Shown one piece after another: positions 7,201 to 15,420 of a stretch of 33,032 bases of DNA. Origin of the DNA: Bacillota bacterium (lineage in GTDB: Bacteria > Bacillota > UBA4882 > UBA8346); NCBI GenBank assembly GCA_023435565.1, contig JAEYRN010000075.1:1-33032 (forward strand). Direction: 5' to 3'. The notes beneath the pieces are model-generated. The model saw only the letters and a list, made by a program, of their open reading frames with translations, was not told the origin of the DNA and did not search any database. The translations under genes were made by a program, and so were the position numbers. The number at the start of each line of letters is the position of its first letter. Within the stretch, counting starts at the first letter, position 1.

Positions 7201-10200
7201 ATTGATTCAATTCTTGTTTGCCGGTAGGGATTACAGTAAAAAATATGGGCCGCCATCCATTGAAACAGATTTACTTGTTGGGGGGTTAGACCCAGATCGC
7301 GGATTTCAAGCCGATTTTTGGACCAGGCCAGATCGTAAGTCCGAACTAATTGGTATGGAGAACGCAATTTATAAACCATTTCCAATGCCGAATTCCGTGA
7401 AGAAGCTACACCAGTAACAAATGTAAATCTTGCGGATCTTCCAGGGTGAATGTTTACACAACGCCTTAGGCTGAAAATGGGATCCAACACCGAGCCCACA
7501 GTGCCTGATAAACTTTGTTTGGTATTAATCACTTGAGGTAGACTAACTGAACGTCCGCGTCCTACAAAACGGGTCCGATCAGTTTCGTATTCAAAGGCGC
7601 CGAAAGTTTGTCCATCAACTACCATCATGTGAATGAACCAGGGATTCTCGTCGTTCGGTTGATCCAAACGGCGATGCGCCAATAAGGTTTCAAGATTCGG
7701 TTCCACTTCGGTTTCAATAAAAAGCTTGTTGAAAACCGGATGGGCATTATAATCATCCATTGGAGCCAGCGCCAATTCAAGATAACTGGTTATCTCCAAG
7801 ATTTGGGGAGAATCGCCATGGTTAGTAAGAGTTATTTGTCTGATTTCGGCGTCCATTTCCGGGGAAACACAAATTTCCATACTAGTATGAATATATCCAT
7901 CAGTTCGAGTATAGGTCACTTTCTCCATAGAAAATTTCATTACGCAATCATCGGCTTTACTCCGGCAAGGTTGGTAAGTAGGAGACCACAAAGAGTTATC
8001 CGTTAAATTGCGGATATAAAAATGAGTTCCCTGAACATCTTTTACCATATCCTCGGACCAACGAGTCAACAGATTGTTTTTCCAACGGCTGAAACCTGCC
8101 CCGCTATTAGTAATCATAACAAGATACTTACCGTTTGAGAGGAACCTGGATTCGGGAAACGGAGTATCTATATGATAAAACGACCGTAGATCAGCGCTGC
8201 TTTCACGGGGGCTTGAAATCGACGATAATTCCAAAGGCTTTTTGGTTATGGTTATTGCCCGGACTGGAACGCGTTCGCGTAATAACAAATCGGTTGCTTT
8301 AATTCTTGGTTCGGATAAAAACCTCTTTTGAAAAGAATTCCGAATCAGCAGATTGGCCAGAGAAAGCATAATCATCCCTTGATGATGCGCCATATGGCTT
8401 TTTATTAAAACATAACGGGTATGTTCAGGTAAACGGCTGGGTGTAAAATCAAGCGCTTCGTAAAAACCAAATTCCCCAAGCGCCCGATATTTTTCTAAAT
8501 GGTGTAAATTCCTGATTGCAGATTCCGGATCGATCAACGCAGCTAAAAAAGTGGCATAAGGCGCGATTACACGATCTTTTTCCAAGCCTTGCTTTAATCC
8601 CAAACCGGGGACGCCGAAAGCTTGATACTGATAGTTTAGGTTTAAGTCTTTGATATTATATCCTGATTCGGAAATTCCCCAAGGTAATCTAAGTTTTTTA
8701 GTCGCGTATTGAATTTGGTGTTTAACAACCGACCGATAAGTTATTTCCCATAAGGTACGCGGATAGCCGGGCATTATTAATAAAGGCATCAAGTATTCAA
8801 ACATAGTGCCGCTCCAGGAAACTAGAGGCTGGTCCTGTTGGACAGTAGCCATGGTACGGTTCAGCTTAAACCAATGGTTGATAGGAATTTGTCCTAGTGA
8901 GATTGCGACAAAACTTGCCTGGCGGGCTTCGGAGGCAAGTAAATCGTAATAGGAATTATCGAGTTGTTTGGATGAAATATTGTAACCGATTGCAAATAAA
9001 CGCCGTTTTGAATTATAAAGCATCGTAAAATCATGTTCAGTGGCCAGAGTATCCAAACGACTCATTAAAACCCGGCTTTTATGCAGCAATTTGTTAATCC
9101 GTTTTTCAGAAAGAAGGATCGCCTTACTCAAAGCAACCAGTGGATTATCGCTTTCAGGCGAATCACCGATGAGATCCTTTAGAGCGTTGGCGAAAGTGTT
9201 CACATCCGTAATATTGTTGGTTACCGTTAGTTTTTGTTTAATTTCCATTAAAACGGACCCGGCTGCGGCAATTTCTTCAAGATGTACGTTATTAATTTGA
9301 ATTGAGTCAGCTTCATCAAGTATTTTTAACCAGGGGAAAAGATTATTCAGTTCCTTTAATCTGTTTTGCAAGGCTTTCAGTAGGTAACTATCCGCAGGGG
9401 CATCCTTAACCAAACCTTTTAGGAAACGGAACCATTGAAGTATGGAAACCGGGGGTTCAACTTGTAAGGCCTCCAATCGTTTTATTAAAACCGGTTGTAT
9501 CAATGAGTTCGCATCCGATTCCCAACGGGCAATATCAATTAATCCTTGAACCGAATCGGAATTTAGAAGAATTTGGTCCATAATATTCATAAAAGATTGT
9601 TTGACAGTAAGCAGATAAGCGACCAGATTGCCGCTGTCCACGGTAGATATGTACACCGGTTGTAGCGGTTTTAGGGTCAAAGTGTCGTACCAGTTATAGA
9701 AATGCCCGTTCCAACGGGGCAATAGTTTTAAGGTATCAAGGGTATGCTGGATTCGTTCCAGCATTGTCGAGGTTGTCAGATATCCGAAATCACGGGCGGC
9801 AACGGTGGATGCCAACATCAAACCGATATTTGTCGGTGAAGTTCGATGGGCTATCCCATTGGCCGGTTCTATTTGTAAATTATCCGGCGGCAGCCAATTA
9901 TTTTCAGGACCTACGGTATTTTCAAAAAAAAGCCAGGTACGTAGAGCAATATTTCGTAAAAAAGAGTAATCCTGTGATTGAAAATGATAAACCCGTTCCC
10001 TGATTGGCCGACTAATTAGAAAAACCCAGAAGGGAGCACTTACCCAAAAAACGGTTAAAGGTATGGACAAAATTTGACAAGCTGGCGCTAGAAGACTGAC
10101 TATAGTCAGGCACCCTATTACCAACACTTGTCCCCCCAACATTCGGCGCCAGACGCCTAATAGCGTAGTTGGAGTCCGTTTTCCTTCATCGGCTGCCGGG

Positions 10201-12896
10201 ACCCATTCCAATAAATTACGATGCGATACATAGAGCCGGTAAAGAGTCCTCACAATGGAATTGACCATAGTTAGGGAATGATAAGGCAATACCAGGAAAT
10301 TGAAGATCGACCGGACCATATTTAAATACAATGATGTCCCTTGTCGGATATGTTGGAAAAGGTTTATTAAATAGCTGAAAAGTGAAATTCCCGCGACAAC
10401 TAATAATGGTGTTCTGAAAAACGAGACGGGATTAGGTAAAATAATCATGCTGATCCAGATAAGGGCCATAATGACTGGTCCCAATAGACTGCGCCGGAGG
10501 TTGTCGATTATTTGCCATCGGGTAATTAGAGGCAGATTGACGGTCTGTTTGCGGCCATCAATATCGGGGACGGAACGTCTCAACCATGGCAATAGTTGCC
10601 AATCACCCCGGACCCAACGGCTCATCCGTGATAGGCTACTTAAATATGAAGAAGGATAATCATCGATCAATTCAACGTCGGTTATTAAACCGGCATGTAG
10701 AAAACCGCCTTCCAACAAATCATGACTGAGGACCATATTTTCGGGGATCCGTTTTTCTAACAGTTGGTGGAAAACACGAACGTCATAAATTCCTTTACCG
10801 GTAAAGATGCCATATTGAAATAAGTCCTGATAAGGGTCTGAAACTGCGCCGCTATAAGCGTCAATTCCCGATTTACCCCCGAAAAGGAATGCGAAGCGGG
10901 AATGGTTTATACTTGAGTTGCTTACGGAGATACGGGGTTGTAGTAAACCATATCCCCTGATAATCTGTTTTTTTTCAATATCAAGTTCCGGCGAGTTCAG
11001 GGGGTGAGAAATGGTCCCGATCAAACGGACTGCCGTGTCCCGAGGCAATTGGGTATCTGAGTCCAAAGTAATAATATAACGAACTAAAGGAAGAATAGCG
11101 CGATCGCCTATAATAGTTGAAAAGCTAGTTTGTTTATCACCGCATATTAGAGCATTAAATTCAACCAATTTTCCGCGTTTTCGCTCCCAGCCCATCCATT
11201 TCTTTTCTTTTGGATTCCAAAGGCGGTGGCGGTGAAATAGGTAAAAATATGTGGAACCTTTTGGATGAGGATAACGCTCATTTAATTTGGCGATTCCGGT
11301 TTGAACGGCATGTAGTAAAGTTTCATCATTTGATAGATGTTCTTGAGAGGCGTCGGGCCAATCAGTTAATAAAGCAAAGTAAATATTGGGATCACTGTTG
11401 GAGAGATGATAAATTTCAAGCCGGTGAACCAATTCGGCTATGGTTTTAATATTATTAATAATTGTAGGCACGGCAACCATTGTTGTCGCTTCTTTGGGAA
11501 TTCCTCCGCGATATTCCAATTTGGGAAGGTGTCGCGGGGGAAAGATGTTTGTTATGATCCAGTGTACTTGGCGAATCGCCCATTCTCCTACGGGAGCGAG
11601 TAGGACTAATAGAAGTAAAACTAGCCCCAATCCCGGGAAAATTTGTAATGAATTTAATAGGTCCCATAAAGCGTAGGTAAAAAAACAAATTAATAGAAAT
11701 AGGGAACTAAAATAAACTGTGTTGGGATATTTGTTTAATATTTCACGGTGATGACACCATAACCTATGGTTGTTGATATCCAATGAACGAAGTAAATCAG
11801 CGCGTCCGGAATCATATAAATAATAGCCGACATGTTGTTCGAGTCTGTTATCGGGGGATTCGGCCTTGGCCTTGATTGACAGATTAAGTATTTGTTCAGC
11901 TAGTTCGTGTTCGGAAATCCCCCAATGTTTAGCTAGGCCTTCCAAAGTATGACGCATCATATCGCGGCTATTGAAGTCCATTTCAGGATAAATTCGGGCC
12001 GGGTCACGCCGGAATGATTGCTCAACCAGGCTTATTACTTCGAAATGGAATTCCCATACTGTGTGTGATATTTCCCGGATACTTGTTATTAGTTGTCCTA
12101 CGGCTACTCGATGTTTGGTTTGACGATTTTGTTCTTCTTCAAGTAATTCGGAAAGAGATAGATTATGGATGGCTGTTCGCGCTTCCAACCAACGTAATAA
12201 CGGCGTAGAATCGATATAATCCCGGAACTGTCGGGATAAATGAACCAATACGGTAGGATTGGTTAAGTCCAAATATTTTTCTACAGCAACAATAATCGAT
12301 TGTACAGCATTGGAAACATCGGTTAAGACTGGCATAATTTTTCTTATTAAAAGGTTTGCTTGATTTTTAGGGATGAAATAAAAGTTAATCTCTTCGAAAA
12401 GCAGTTTTAATTTATTGATGATCGCAATTCGGAGCACTAAGGGGACCGCCCAAAGTTCTCCCATTGTTAAGGGAAGAACAGTTTGATACTCCCATAGAAA
12501 ATCTTCCAATAAATTGGCGTCGCATTTTCCATCAGTATGTTCTATAAGTCCAAGAATTACCGCATAGATTCTCGACATTCCTTTTGATGGCCCGCTTCCG
12601 AAAACGGGGAGTTTTCGGCAATAACTTCCGGGGAGGTTACGAAACATAAATTGGGATTGTTCATTAATTAAGTACAGATTATCGATTAACCATTCACCGG
12701 CTGAGGGGATACTTGCTTTTGCTTGAATGGAGATACGGTATTCCAAACAGATTTTATTTAAGATTTGAATATTCTTTTTAAACTGATGTTTAATGGAGCT
12801 AGTACCTTTGGAGGTTTTATAGGACTTATGTTGTTCGGCGAGGTTCCGGGCAAATTTTTGCATAGAGTTAAATGCCGGTATATCTTTACGAATCAT
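4296..12896 (-). CDS. ndvB: Cyclic beta-1,2-glucan synthase (NdvB/Cgs-like, GT84-GH94)
   Basis: This encodes 2866 residues, close to the roughly 2800-2870 of Brucella and rhizobial Cgs/NdvB. An N-terminal cytoplasmic region precedes a membrane pair near residues 390-455. The glycosyltransferase (GT84) follows with EYRGGIPKEA and the metal-binding LDSDTQLPRD near 612. More membrane helices occur around 800-990. A glycoamylase-like domain carries SWSGTMFEYLMPLL near 1368. Two GH94-type beta-supersandwich regions begin near 1600 and 2120 (SGGGYTWAKNSRE). The (alpha/alpha)6 phosphorylase domain has GGAYGFRDQLQDV near 2416 and the conserved catalytic-type GDWNDAM near 2550. The expected job is to build beta-1,2-glucan from UDP-glucose at the inner membrane, cyclise it, and trim it by phosphorolysis, yielding periplasmic osmoregulated glucan. 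The ribosome binding site AAGGAG precedes the ATG. The gene appears intact, with no frameshift. Confidence 0.9.
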   Translation of the reverse strand: MIRKDIPAFNSMQKFARNLAEQHKSYKTSKGTSSIKHQFKKNIQILNKICLEYRISIQAKASIPSAGEWLIDNLYLINEQSQFMFRNLPGSYCRKLPVFGSGPSKGMSRIYAVILGLIEHTDGKCDANLLEDFLWEYQTVLPLTMGELWAVPLVLRIAIINKLKLLFEEINFYFIPKNQANLLIRKIMPVLTDVSNAVQSIIVAVEKYLDLTNPTVLVHLSRQFRDYIDSTPLLRWLEARTAIHNLSLSELLEEEQNRQTKHRVAVGQLITSIREISHTVWEFHFEVISLVEQSFRRDPARIYPEMDFNSRDMMRHTLEGLAKHWGISEHELAEQILNLSIKAKAESPDNRLEQHVGYYLYDSGRADLLRSLDINNHRLWCHHREILNKYPNTVYFSSLFLLICFFTYALWDLLNSLQIFPGLGLVLLLLVLLAPVGEWAIRQVHWIITNIFPPRHLPKLEYRGGIPKEATTMVAVPTIINNIKTIAELVHRLEIYHLSNSDPNIYFALLTDWPDASQEHLSNDETLLHAVQTGIAKLNERYPHPKGSTYFYLFHRHRLWNPKEKKWMGWERKRGKLVEFNALICGDKQTSFSTIIGDRAILPLVRYIITLDSDTQLPRDTAVRLIGTISHPLNSPELDIEKKQIIRGYGLLQPRISVSNSSINHSRFAFLFGGKSGIDAYSGAVSDPYQDLFQYGIFTGKGIYDVRVFHQLLEKRIPENMVLSHDLLEGGFLHAGLITDVELIDDYPSSYLSSLSRMSRWVRGDWQLLPWLRRSVPDIDGRKQTVNLPLITRWQIIDNLRRSLLGPVIMALIWISMIILPNPVSFFRTPLLVVAGISLFSYLINLFQHIRQGTSLYLNMVRSIFNFLVLPYHSLTMVNSIVRTLYRLYVSHRNLLEWVPAADEGKRTPTTLLGVWRRMLGGQVLVIGCLTIVSLLAPACQILSIPLTVFWVSAPFWVFLISRPIRERVYHFQSQDYSFLRNIALRTWLFFENTVGPENNWLPPDNLQIEPANGIAHRTSPTNIGLMLASTVAARDFGYLTTSTMLERIQHTLDTLKLLPRWNGHFYNWYDTLTLKPLQPVYISTVDSGNLVAYLLTVKQSFMNIMDQILLNSDSVQGLIDIARWESDANSLIQPVLIKRLEALQVEPPVSILQWFRFLKGLVKDAPADSYLLKALQNRLKELNNLFPWLKILDEADSIQINNVHLEEIAAAGSVLMEIKQKLTVTNNITDVNTFANALKDLIGDSPESDNPLVALSKAILLSEKRINKLLHKSRVLMSRLDTLATEHDFTMLYNSKRRLFAIGYNISSKQLDNSYYDLLASEARQASFVAISLGQIPINHWFKLNRTMATVQQDQPLVSWSGTMFEYLMPLLIMPGYPRTLWEITYRSVVKHQIQYATKKLRLPWGISESGYNIKDLNLNYQYQAFGVPGLGLKQGLEKDRVIAPYATFLAALIDPESAIRNLHHLEKYRALGEFGFYEALDFTPSRLPEHTRYVLIKSHMAHHQGMIMLSLANLLIRNSFQKRFLSEPRIKATDLLLRERVPVRAITITKKPLELSSISSPRESSADLRSFYHIDTPFPESRFLSNGKYLVMITNSGAGFSRWKNNLLTRWSEDMVKDVQGTHFYIRNLTDNSLWSPTYQPCRSKADDCVMKFSMEKVTYTRTDGYIHTSMEICVSPEMDAEIRQITLTNHGDSPQILEITSYLELALAPMDDYNAHPVFNKLFIETEVEPNLETLLAHRRLDQPNDENPWFIHMMVVDGQTFGAFEYETDRTRFVGRGRSVSLPQVINTKQSLSGTVGSVLDPIFSLRRCVNIHPGRSARFTFVTGVASSRNSALEMVYKLRSPYQLVRTYDLAWSKNRLEIRDLGLTPQQVNLFQWMAAHIFYCNPYRQTRIESMAQNNKGQSGLWAYGISGDLPIVLLRLTDLSEIDLAEILIKAYKYWRLKGLRVDLVIINDSNGGYQQELQNSLQHLVESCSQMFYNSDPAGKNGQVFLIAGNQPSPADLILFETVARLSFRSDGGNLLSQMRQFNLKPSLFPPPMKIELPGDFSQYIISYDTPDDLLFFNGFGGFTPNGREYQIYLKAKELLTAPWINVIANPNFGFQISESGGGYTWAKNSREFKISPWSNDPVLDSSGEICYLRNEQTGILWSLTSLPIRDGFPYLVNHGQGYTTLTHYSQGIEQIAKVFAPLDDPVKIIRLRLGNTNKQACQLSITYYIEWVLGVLRSKSAPYIVTEIDPDTGALLARNVYQEEFPDYYGFLQIWTDEPSIERSWTGDRVEFIGRNGSLHCPAAMERVSLSNRTGGDFDPCGALQVKFMIPPMAETSISILVGAVASRDKALEYIKKYKYLENINSAFEVMTSFWDQFLGQTQVNTPDPAFNIMMNRWLLYQTLTCRIWSRSAFYQSGGAYGFRDQLQDVIALLHTNPTMVREQILHHSAHQYLEGDVQHWWHDETRHGIRTKFSDDLLWLPYTACRYVEHTGDFDIWEETVPFLESAPLSKEEFERYEFTQVSEKTGTLYEHCILAIERALCFGEHGLPLMGTGDWNDAMNRVGHNHSGESVWLGWFLYTVLQSIIPVCDYHNDLNRTNKYHQIADSLKQSLDQNGWDGNWYRRAYNDLGTPLGSIQNSECQIDCIAQAWAIISGAAANDKANSAMQALDQKLVSREDSLVCLLTPPFSKTDPSPGYIQAYPPGVRENGGQYTHAATWAIIAWAKLGEGNNAYSLFRLLNPINHARTDSEVQRYRVEPYVMAADIYSIPPYTGRGGWTWYTGAAGWMYQAGLEWLLGIKKRGSRLYIEPCIPEEWPEFSVSYKYQDTLYEINVKNPSHKQTGGTALKLDGKTINPEKGILLKNDKKAHQVELTI

Positions 12897-13087
12897 TAAA
12901 TTGGCTCCTTCCGGTATTGAGTTTGTTATTGCGAAGATTAGAGAATGATTTAATGTTAAAGAAAATCCAATTATGATTCTAGTTCATGGATTAGAAGACA
13001 TGAATTCTTTTGTGCAGCTAGATGGAATATTTTTATGTTTAGTATCGGAATAAATTCAGTTTTTGTTAATAATGAATTGTCTTTTAG

Positions 13088-13108
13088 TATGACTTAATAT
13101 TTGTCATA
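13088..13108. promoter_or_regulatory. Dyad TATGAC-N9-GTCATA upstream of the glucan synthase
   Basis: The 284-base spacer 12897-13180 has no gene. It contains this perfect six-base dyad about 190 bases ahead of the glucan synthase start. It could be an operator or chance. No clear -35/-10 pair was found nearby. Confidence 0.25.
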
Positions 13109-13180
13109 GGTCGATAATTGACTGACTTAACGGCATTTTTTCGGGTAGCAAAAAATTGTTTTGTTTATTTTTTTTTGACT

Positions 13181-14062
13181 TTATCCATTTGATTTAACTC
13201 CATTGGTCCTTATATTTAACCAGATTAAACCTGCCGGGAAGAAGCCGATTAACAGTGAATAATGGAAAGCCGGGAATCCGCCGAAGATGATGGACTGATA
13301 AAAGAACGGGACCAAGGTATCTACCGCTAAAAAGAAGAGAAATAAAAACCGGCTTGAAACGGCTATTTTTTCCTTTTGTCGATTAAAAAGATAGATACAA
13401 ATTACATTTACCAGAAACGCGACTACGAACATTAACTGAATTTTCAGATTACCGGCCCCGGATTCAAAACCGGAATTCATGGTTGAAGCGATTTGGATGG
13501 CGCCCGAGTTGATCCTAATACTTGAAATTAAAAGGGTTAGAAGGGATCCCGCCGCATAGCCGATATAGGCGTAACACGCGGTTACAATCGCCCGGAATAT
13601 TTGGACAGCCTGCAGATTATTCCGTTCCCAATTGAATAAAACCAGGGAGAAAGCTAAGGTTTGCAGCATGATCTCCGGTAACCCCATTAGATGATACCAG
13701 AGGGGTAACTTCGAATAGATGACACCCTCGATGGAACAAGGCGCCGCCGCCGGCGGGCTCAGGATTCCGAAAGCAACAAATAATCCCCAGATATAAAGCC
13801 AGCCCTTCTTTTTTTCGAGGATTAACTGCCTGAAAGGCCACAAAGCGGTAGCCAAGATTAAACCTCTTAGCGGTTGGAGGAACGGACCGGCGACTATCCA
13901 ACCGGAGTCGATCGGCCTCATGAAGTAGCTGATCGGTTTGATGGTGAAAAGTTCTTTGTAGTTAAATAGGTTGGACATGATTAATCCAAATATAAAGTAA
14001 GTCAAAGTATGAATTAAGGCAACCTTTCCGGCGAAGCGGAAAAAGCCTTTCCAATCTTTCAT
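13181..14062 (-). CDS. Polytopic membrane protein of unknown function
   Basis: This encodes 293 residues from the ATG at 14062, nine bases after AGGAGG. A TTG further upstream overlaps no ribosome binding site and is rejected. About seven or eight hydrophobic helices are visible, including FAGKVALIHTLTYFIFGLIM near the start, a helix around GLFVAFGILSPPAAAP, and LFFLAVDTLVPFFYQSIIF plus SLLIGFFPAGLIWL at the end. A conserved-looking loop with FMRPIDSGWIVAGPFLQPLRG lies between helices one and two. No transporter or enzyme signature was recognised. It sits between the glucan synthase and a small exported protein gene. It is followed by a 284-base spacer, so it is probably transcribed on its own. 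Confidence 0.75.
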   Translation of the reverse strand: MKDWKGFFRFAGKVALIHTLTYFIFGLIMSNLFNYKELFTIKPISYFMRPIDSGWIVAGPFLQPLRGLILATALWPFRQLILEKKKGWLYIWGLFVAFGILSPPAAAPCSIEGVIYSKLPLWYHLMGLPEIMLQTLAFSLVLFNWERNNLQAVQIFRAIVTACYAYIGYAAGSLLTLLISSIRINSGAIQIASTMNSGFESGAGNLKIQLMFVVAFLVNVICIYLFNRQKEKIAVSSRFLFLFFLAVDTLVPFFYQSIIFGGFPAFHYSLLIGFFPAGLIWLNIRTNGVKSNG

Positions 14063-14230
14063 TTGGTTCACCCTCCTATTCAATTTTTCGAATTTAATCT
14101 TAACAAATTAAGGTAAGATTGGGATCGGTCCAAAGATGTATTTTGGGTAGGTAAAAAGGAGGAAAATAATGTCTTGGGGGAGAAATAACGAAATGGATTT
14201 AGGATAATTACCTGCACAGAAAGGTATTAA

Positions 14231-14734
14231 ATGCATCGTTCCATTATAAAACTCCTTTCAATCTGGTTATTAGGTTTGCTTTTGTTATTTAATATTCCAT
14301 TAACCGCTCACGGAAATTCATTTGAAGAATATTCCTGGATATCTCTGGGCTCGGTTGAGGGCGGTGTTTCGGTAGGGATATTGGGATTTAAAAATAAAAA
14401 TAATACCGCCATGGAAGTTGGGATGATCTATACTCTGGAAGAAGATGAAGACCATGCTTATGGATTTGATTTATATAAATTTAAGGATTTTTCGAGCTGC
14501 ACCATATTCGGATCACTTGGTTATTATTTGGTACGTCATAGTAAATACGATGAAATGGAAGATTTCTATTATTACGAATCCGAACGTCAAATAGCCTATT
14601 CCATTGGGATTCAATATGATTTTAGCAAGTTTGATATCGGATTTGGGTATCATTCCGTTCGAGGGCCTTCGATTCAATTACAGTTTGTTAAATCGCCGAG
14701 GGCTAAATCATCGGGATCGGAAAGTCAGGAATGA
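14231..14734 (+). CDS. Small secreted protein, possible outer-membrane beta-barrel
   Basis: This encodes 167 residues. A signal peptide is plain: HRSIIKLL, a hydrophobic core LLGLLLLFNIPL, and a likely cleavage after TAHG near residue 28. The mature part alternates hydrophobic and polar residues in short strands rich in Gly, Tyr and Phe (SVGILGFKN, YGFDLYKFKD, SIGIQYDFSKFDIGFGYHSV), as in eight-stranded beta-barrels. Acidic hairpin loops such as EEDEDH and KYDEMEDF separate the strands. The end is a polar tail, not a terminal aromatic residue, which is unusual for a BAM-assembled barrel. No family is recognised. The ribosome binding site is AGAAAGG. Confidence 0.65.
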   Translation: MHRSIIKLLSIWLLGLLLLFNIPLTAHGNSFEEYSWISLGSVEGGVSVGILGFKNKNNTAMEVGMIYTLEEDEDHAYGFDLYKFKDFSSCTIFGSLGYYLVRHSKYDEMEDFYYYESERQIAYSIGIQYDFSKFDIGFGYHSVRGPSIQLQFVKSPRAKSSGSESQE

Positions 14735-14763
14735 GCTGGGTGTATATCTTATTATTAATTTAT

Positions 14764-14792
14764 TTGATGTCTATTCTTGACGGGAGTATAAT
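14764..14792 (+). promoter_or_regulatory. Sigma-A promoter of toxin-antitoxin pair 2
   Basis: TTGATG (14764-14769) and a perfect TATAAT (14787-14792) are separated by 17 bases and lie 64 bases upstream of the antitoxin start. Confidence 0.7.
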
Positions 14793-14856
14793 AGAAATTA
14801 GAATCATATAGGTCTAATCATATTGGAATAACAAATCCGAAAGGGATATTAAGAAG

Positions 14857-15078
14857 ATGAATCTTAAAGAAATTGAAAATGAAGCTTTAAAACTGGATCC
14901 CAATTTAAGGGCTAAACTTGCCGAGAAACTTTTGCAAAGCCTTGAATCACTTACGGATGCCGAGAATGAACGTCTTTGGGCAGAAGAAGCAGTAAGGCGT
15001 CATGAAGAAATGGAAACGGGGGCGGCGACTCGATCAGGCGAAGATGTGTTTCGTGATGCCAAAGCGCGGCTCATATGA
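14857..15078 (+). CDS. Antitoxin, putative addiction module component (TIGR02574-like), second copy
   Basis: This encodes 73 residues starting IENEALKLDPNLRAKLAEKL, followed by LLQSLESL and ERLWAEEAVRRHEEMETG. This is the same motif order as the antitoxin at 2695-2928 and diagnostic of the family. The final four bases overlap the toxin start (ATGA at 15075-15078). The ribosome binding site is weak to moderate (AAGAAG just before the ATG), but the promoter has a perfect -10 box. It should bind the ParE-like toxin encoded next and repress the pair. Confidence 0.88.
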   Translation: MNLKEIENEALKLDPNLRAKLAEKLLQSLESLTDAENERLWAEEAVRRHEEMETGAATRSGEDVFRDAKARLI

Positions 15079-15377
15079 AACATTCTTTTTCTTTTCATAC
15101 GCTGGCAGAAGAGGAATTAAACGAAGCCGTGAGTTATTATAATGTTCATAGTCCTGGGCTCGGTAATATTTTTCTTGAAGAAATGGAATACACAATAAAT
15201 CAAATTTGCGAATATCCGGAATCAGCGCCCCTGATAAACCGGATTGTTCGTAAAAAACTTGTCCGCCGTTTTCCTTATAGTGTTATGTACTCAGTAAGTT
15301 TTAACGAAATAAGGATATTAGCTATAGCCAATCAGAAACGACGTCCTTCTTACTGGAGTAATCGAATGCAAATGTGA
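15075..15377 (+). CDS. Type II toxin, RelE/ParE family, second copy
   Basis: This encodes 100 residues with clear ParE/RelE-fold landmarks: AEEELNEAVSYYNVHSPGLG, FLEEMEYTINQI, YPESAPL, VRRFPYSVMYSV and the ending NQKRRPSYW. The order matches the toxin at 2925-3215, but overall identity is low by eye, so the two modules are probably not recent duplicates. It is coupled to its antitoxin by a four-base overlap. It converges on the outer-membrane barrel gene, whose stop lies 33 bases away. Confidence 0.88.
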   Translation: MKHSFSFHTLAEEELNEAVSYYNVHSPGLGNIFLEEMEYTINQICEYPESAPLINRIVRKKLVRRFPYSVMYSVSFNEIRILAIANQKRRPSYWSNRMQM

Positions 15378-15389
15378 AATATAAAAAAA

Positions 15390-15420
15390 TTAAGTCTATT
15401 TCAATTCAATTAAAACTTAA
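15390..15420 (-). terminator. Weak terminator of the envelope cluster
   Basis: On the minus strand TTAAGT and ACTTAA pair across about 19 bases and are followed by a run of seven T. The stem overlaps the last codons of the barrel gene, and stability is low. Confidence 0.3.

Noticed and set aside
5580..12208. Many plus-strand frames of 60-100 codons opposite the glucan synthase gene
   Set aside because: All are complements of the well-supported 2866-residue coding sequence and lack ribosome binding sites or recognisable motifs.
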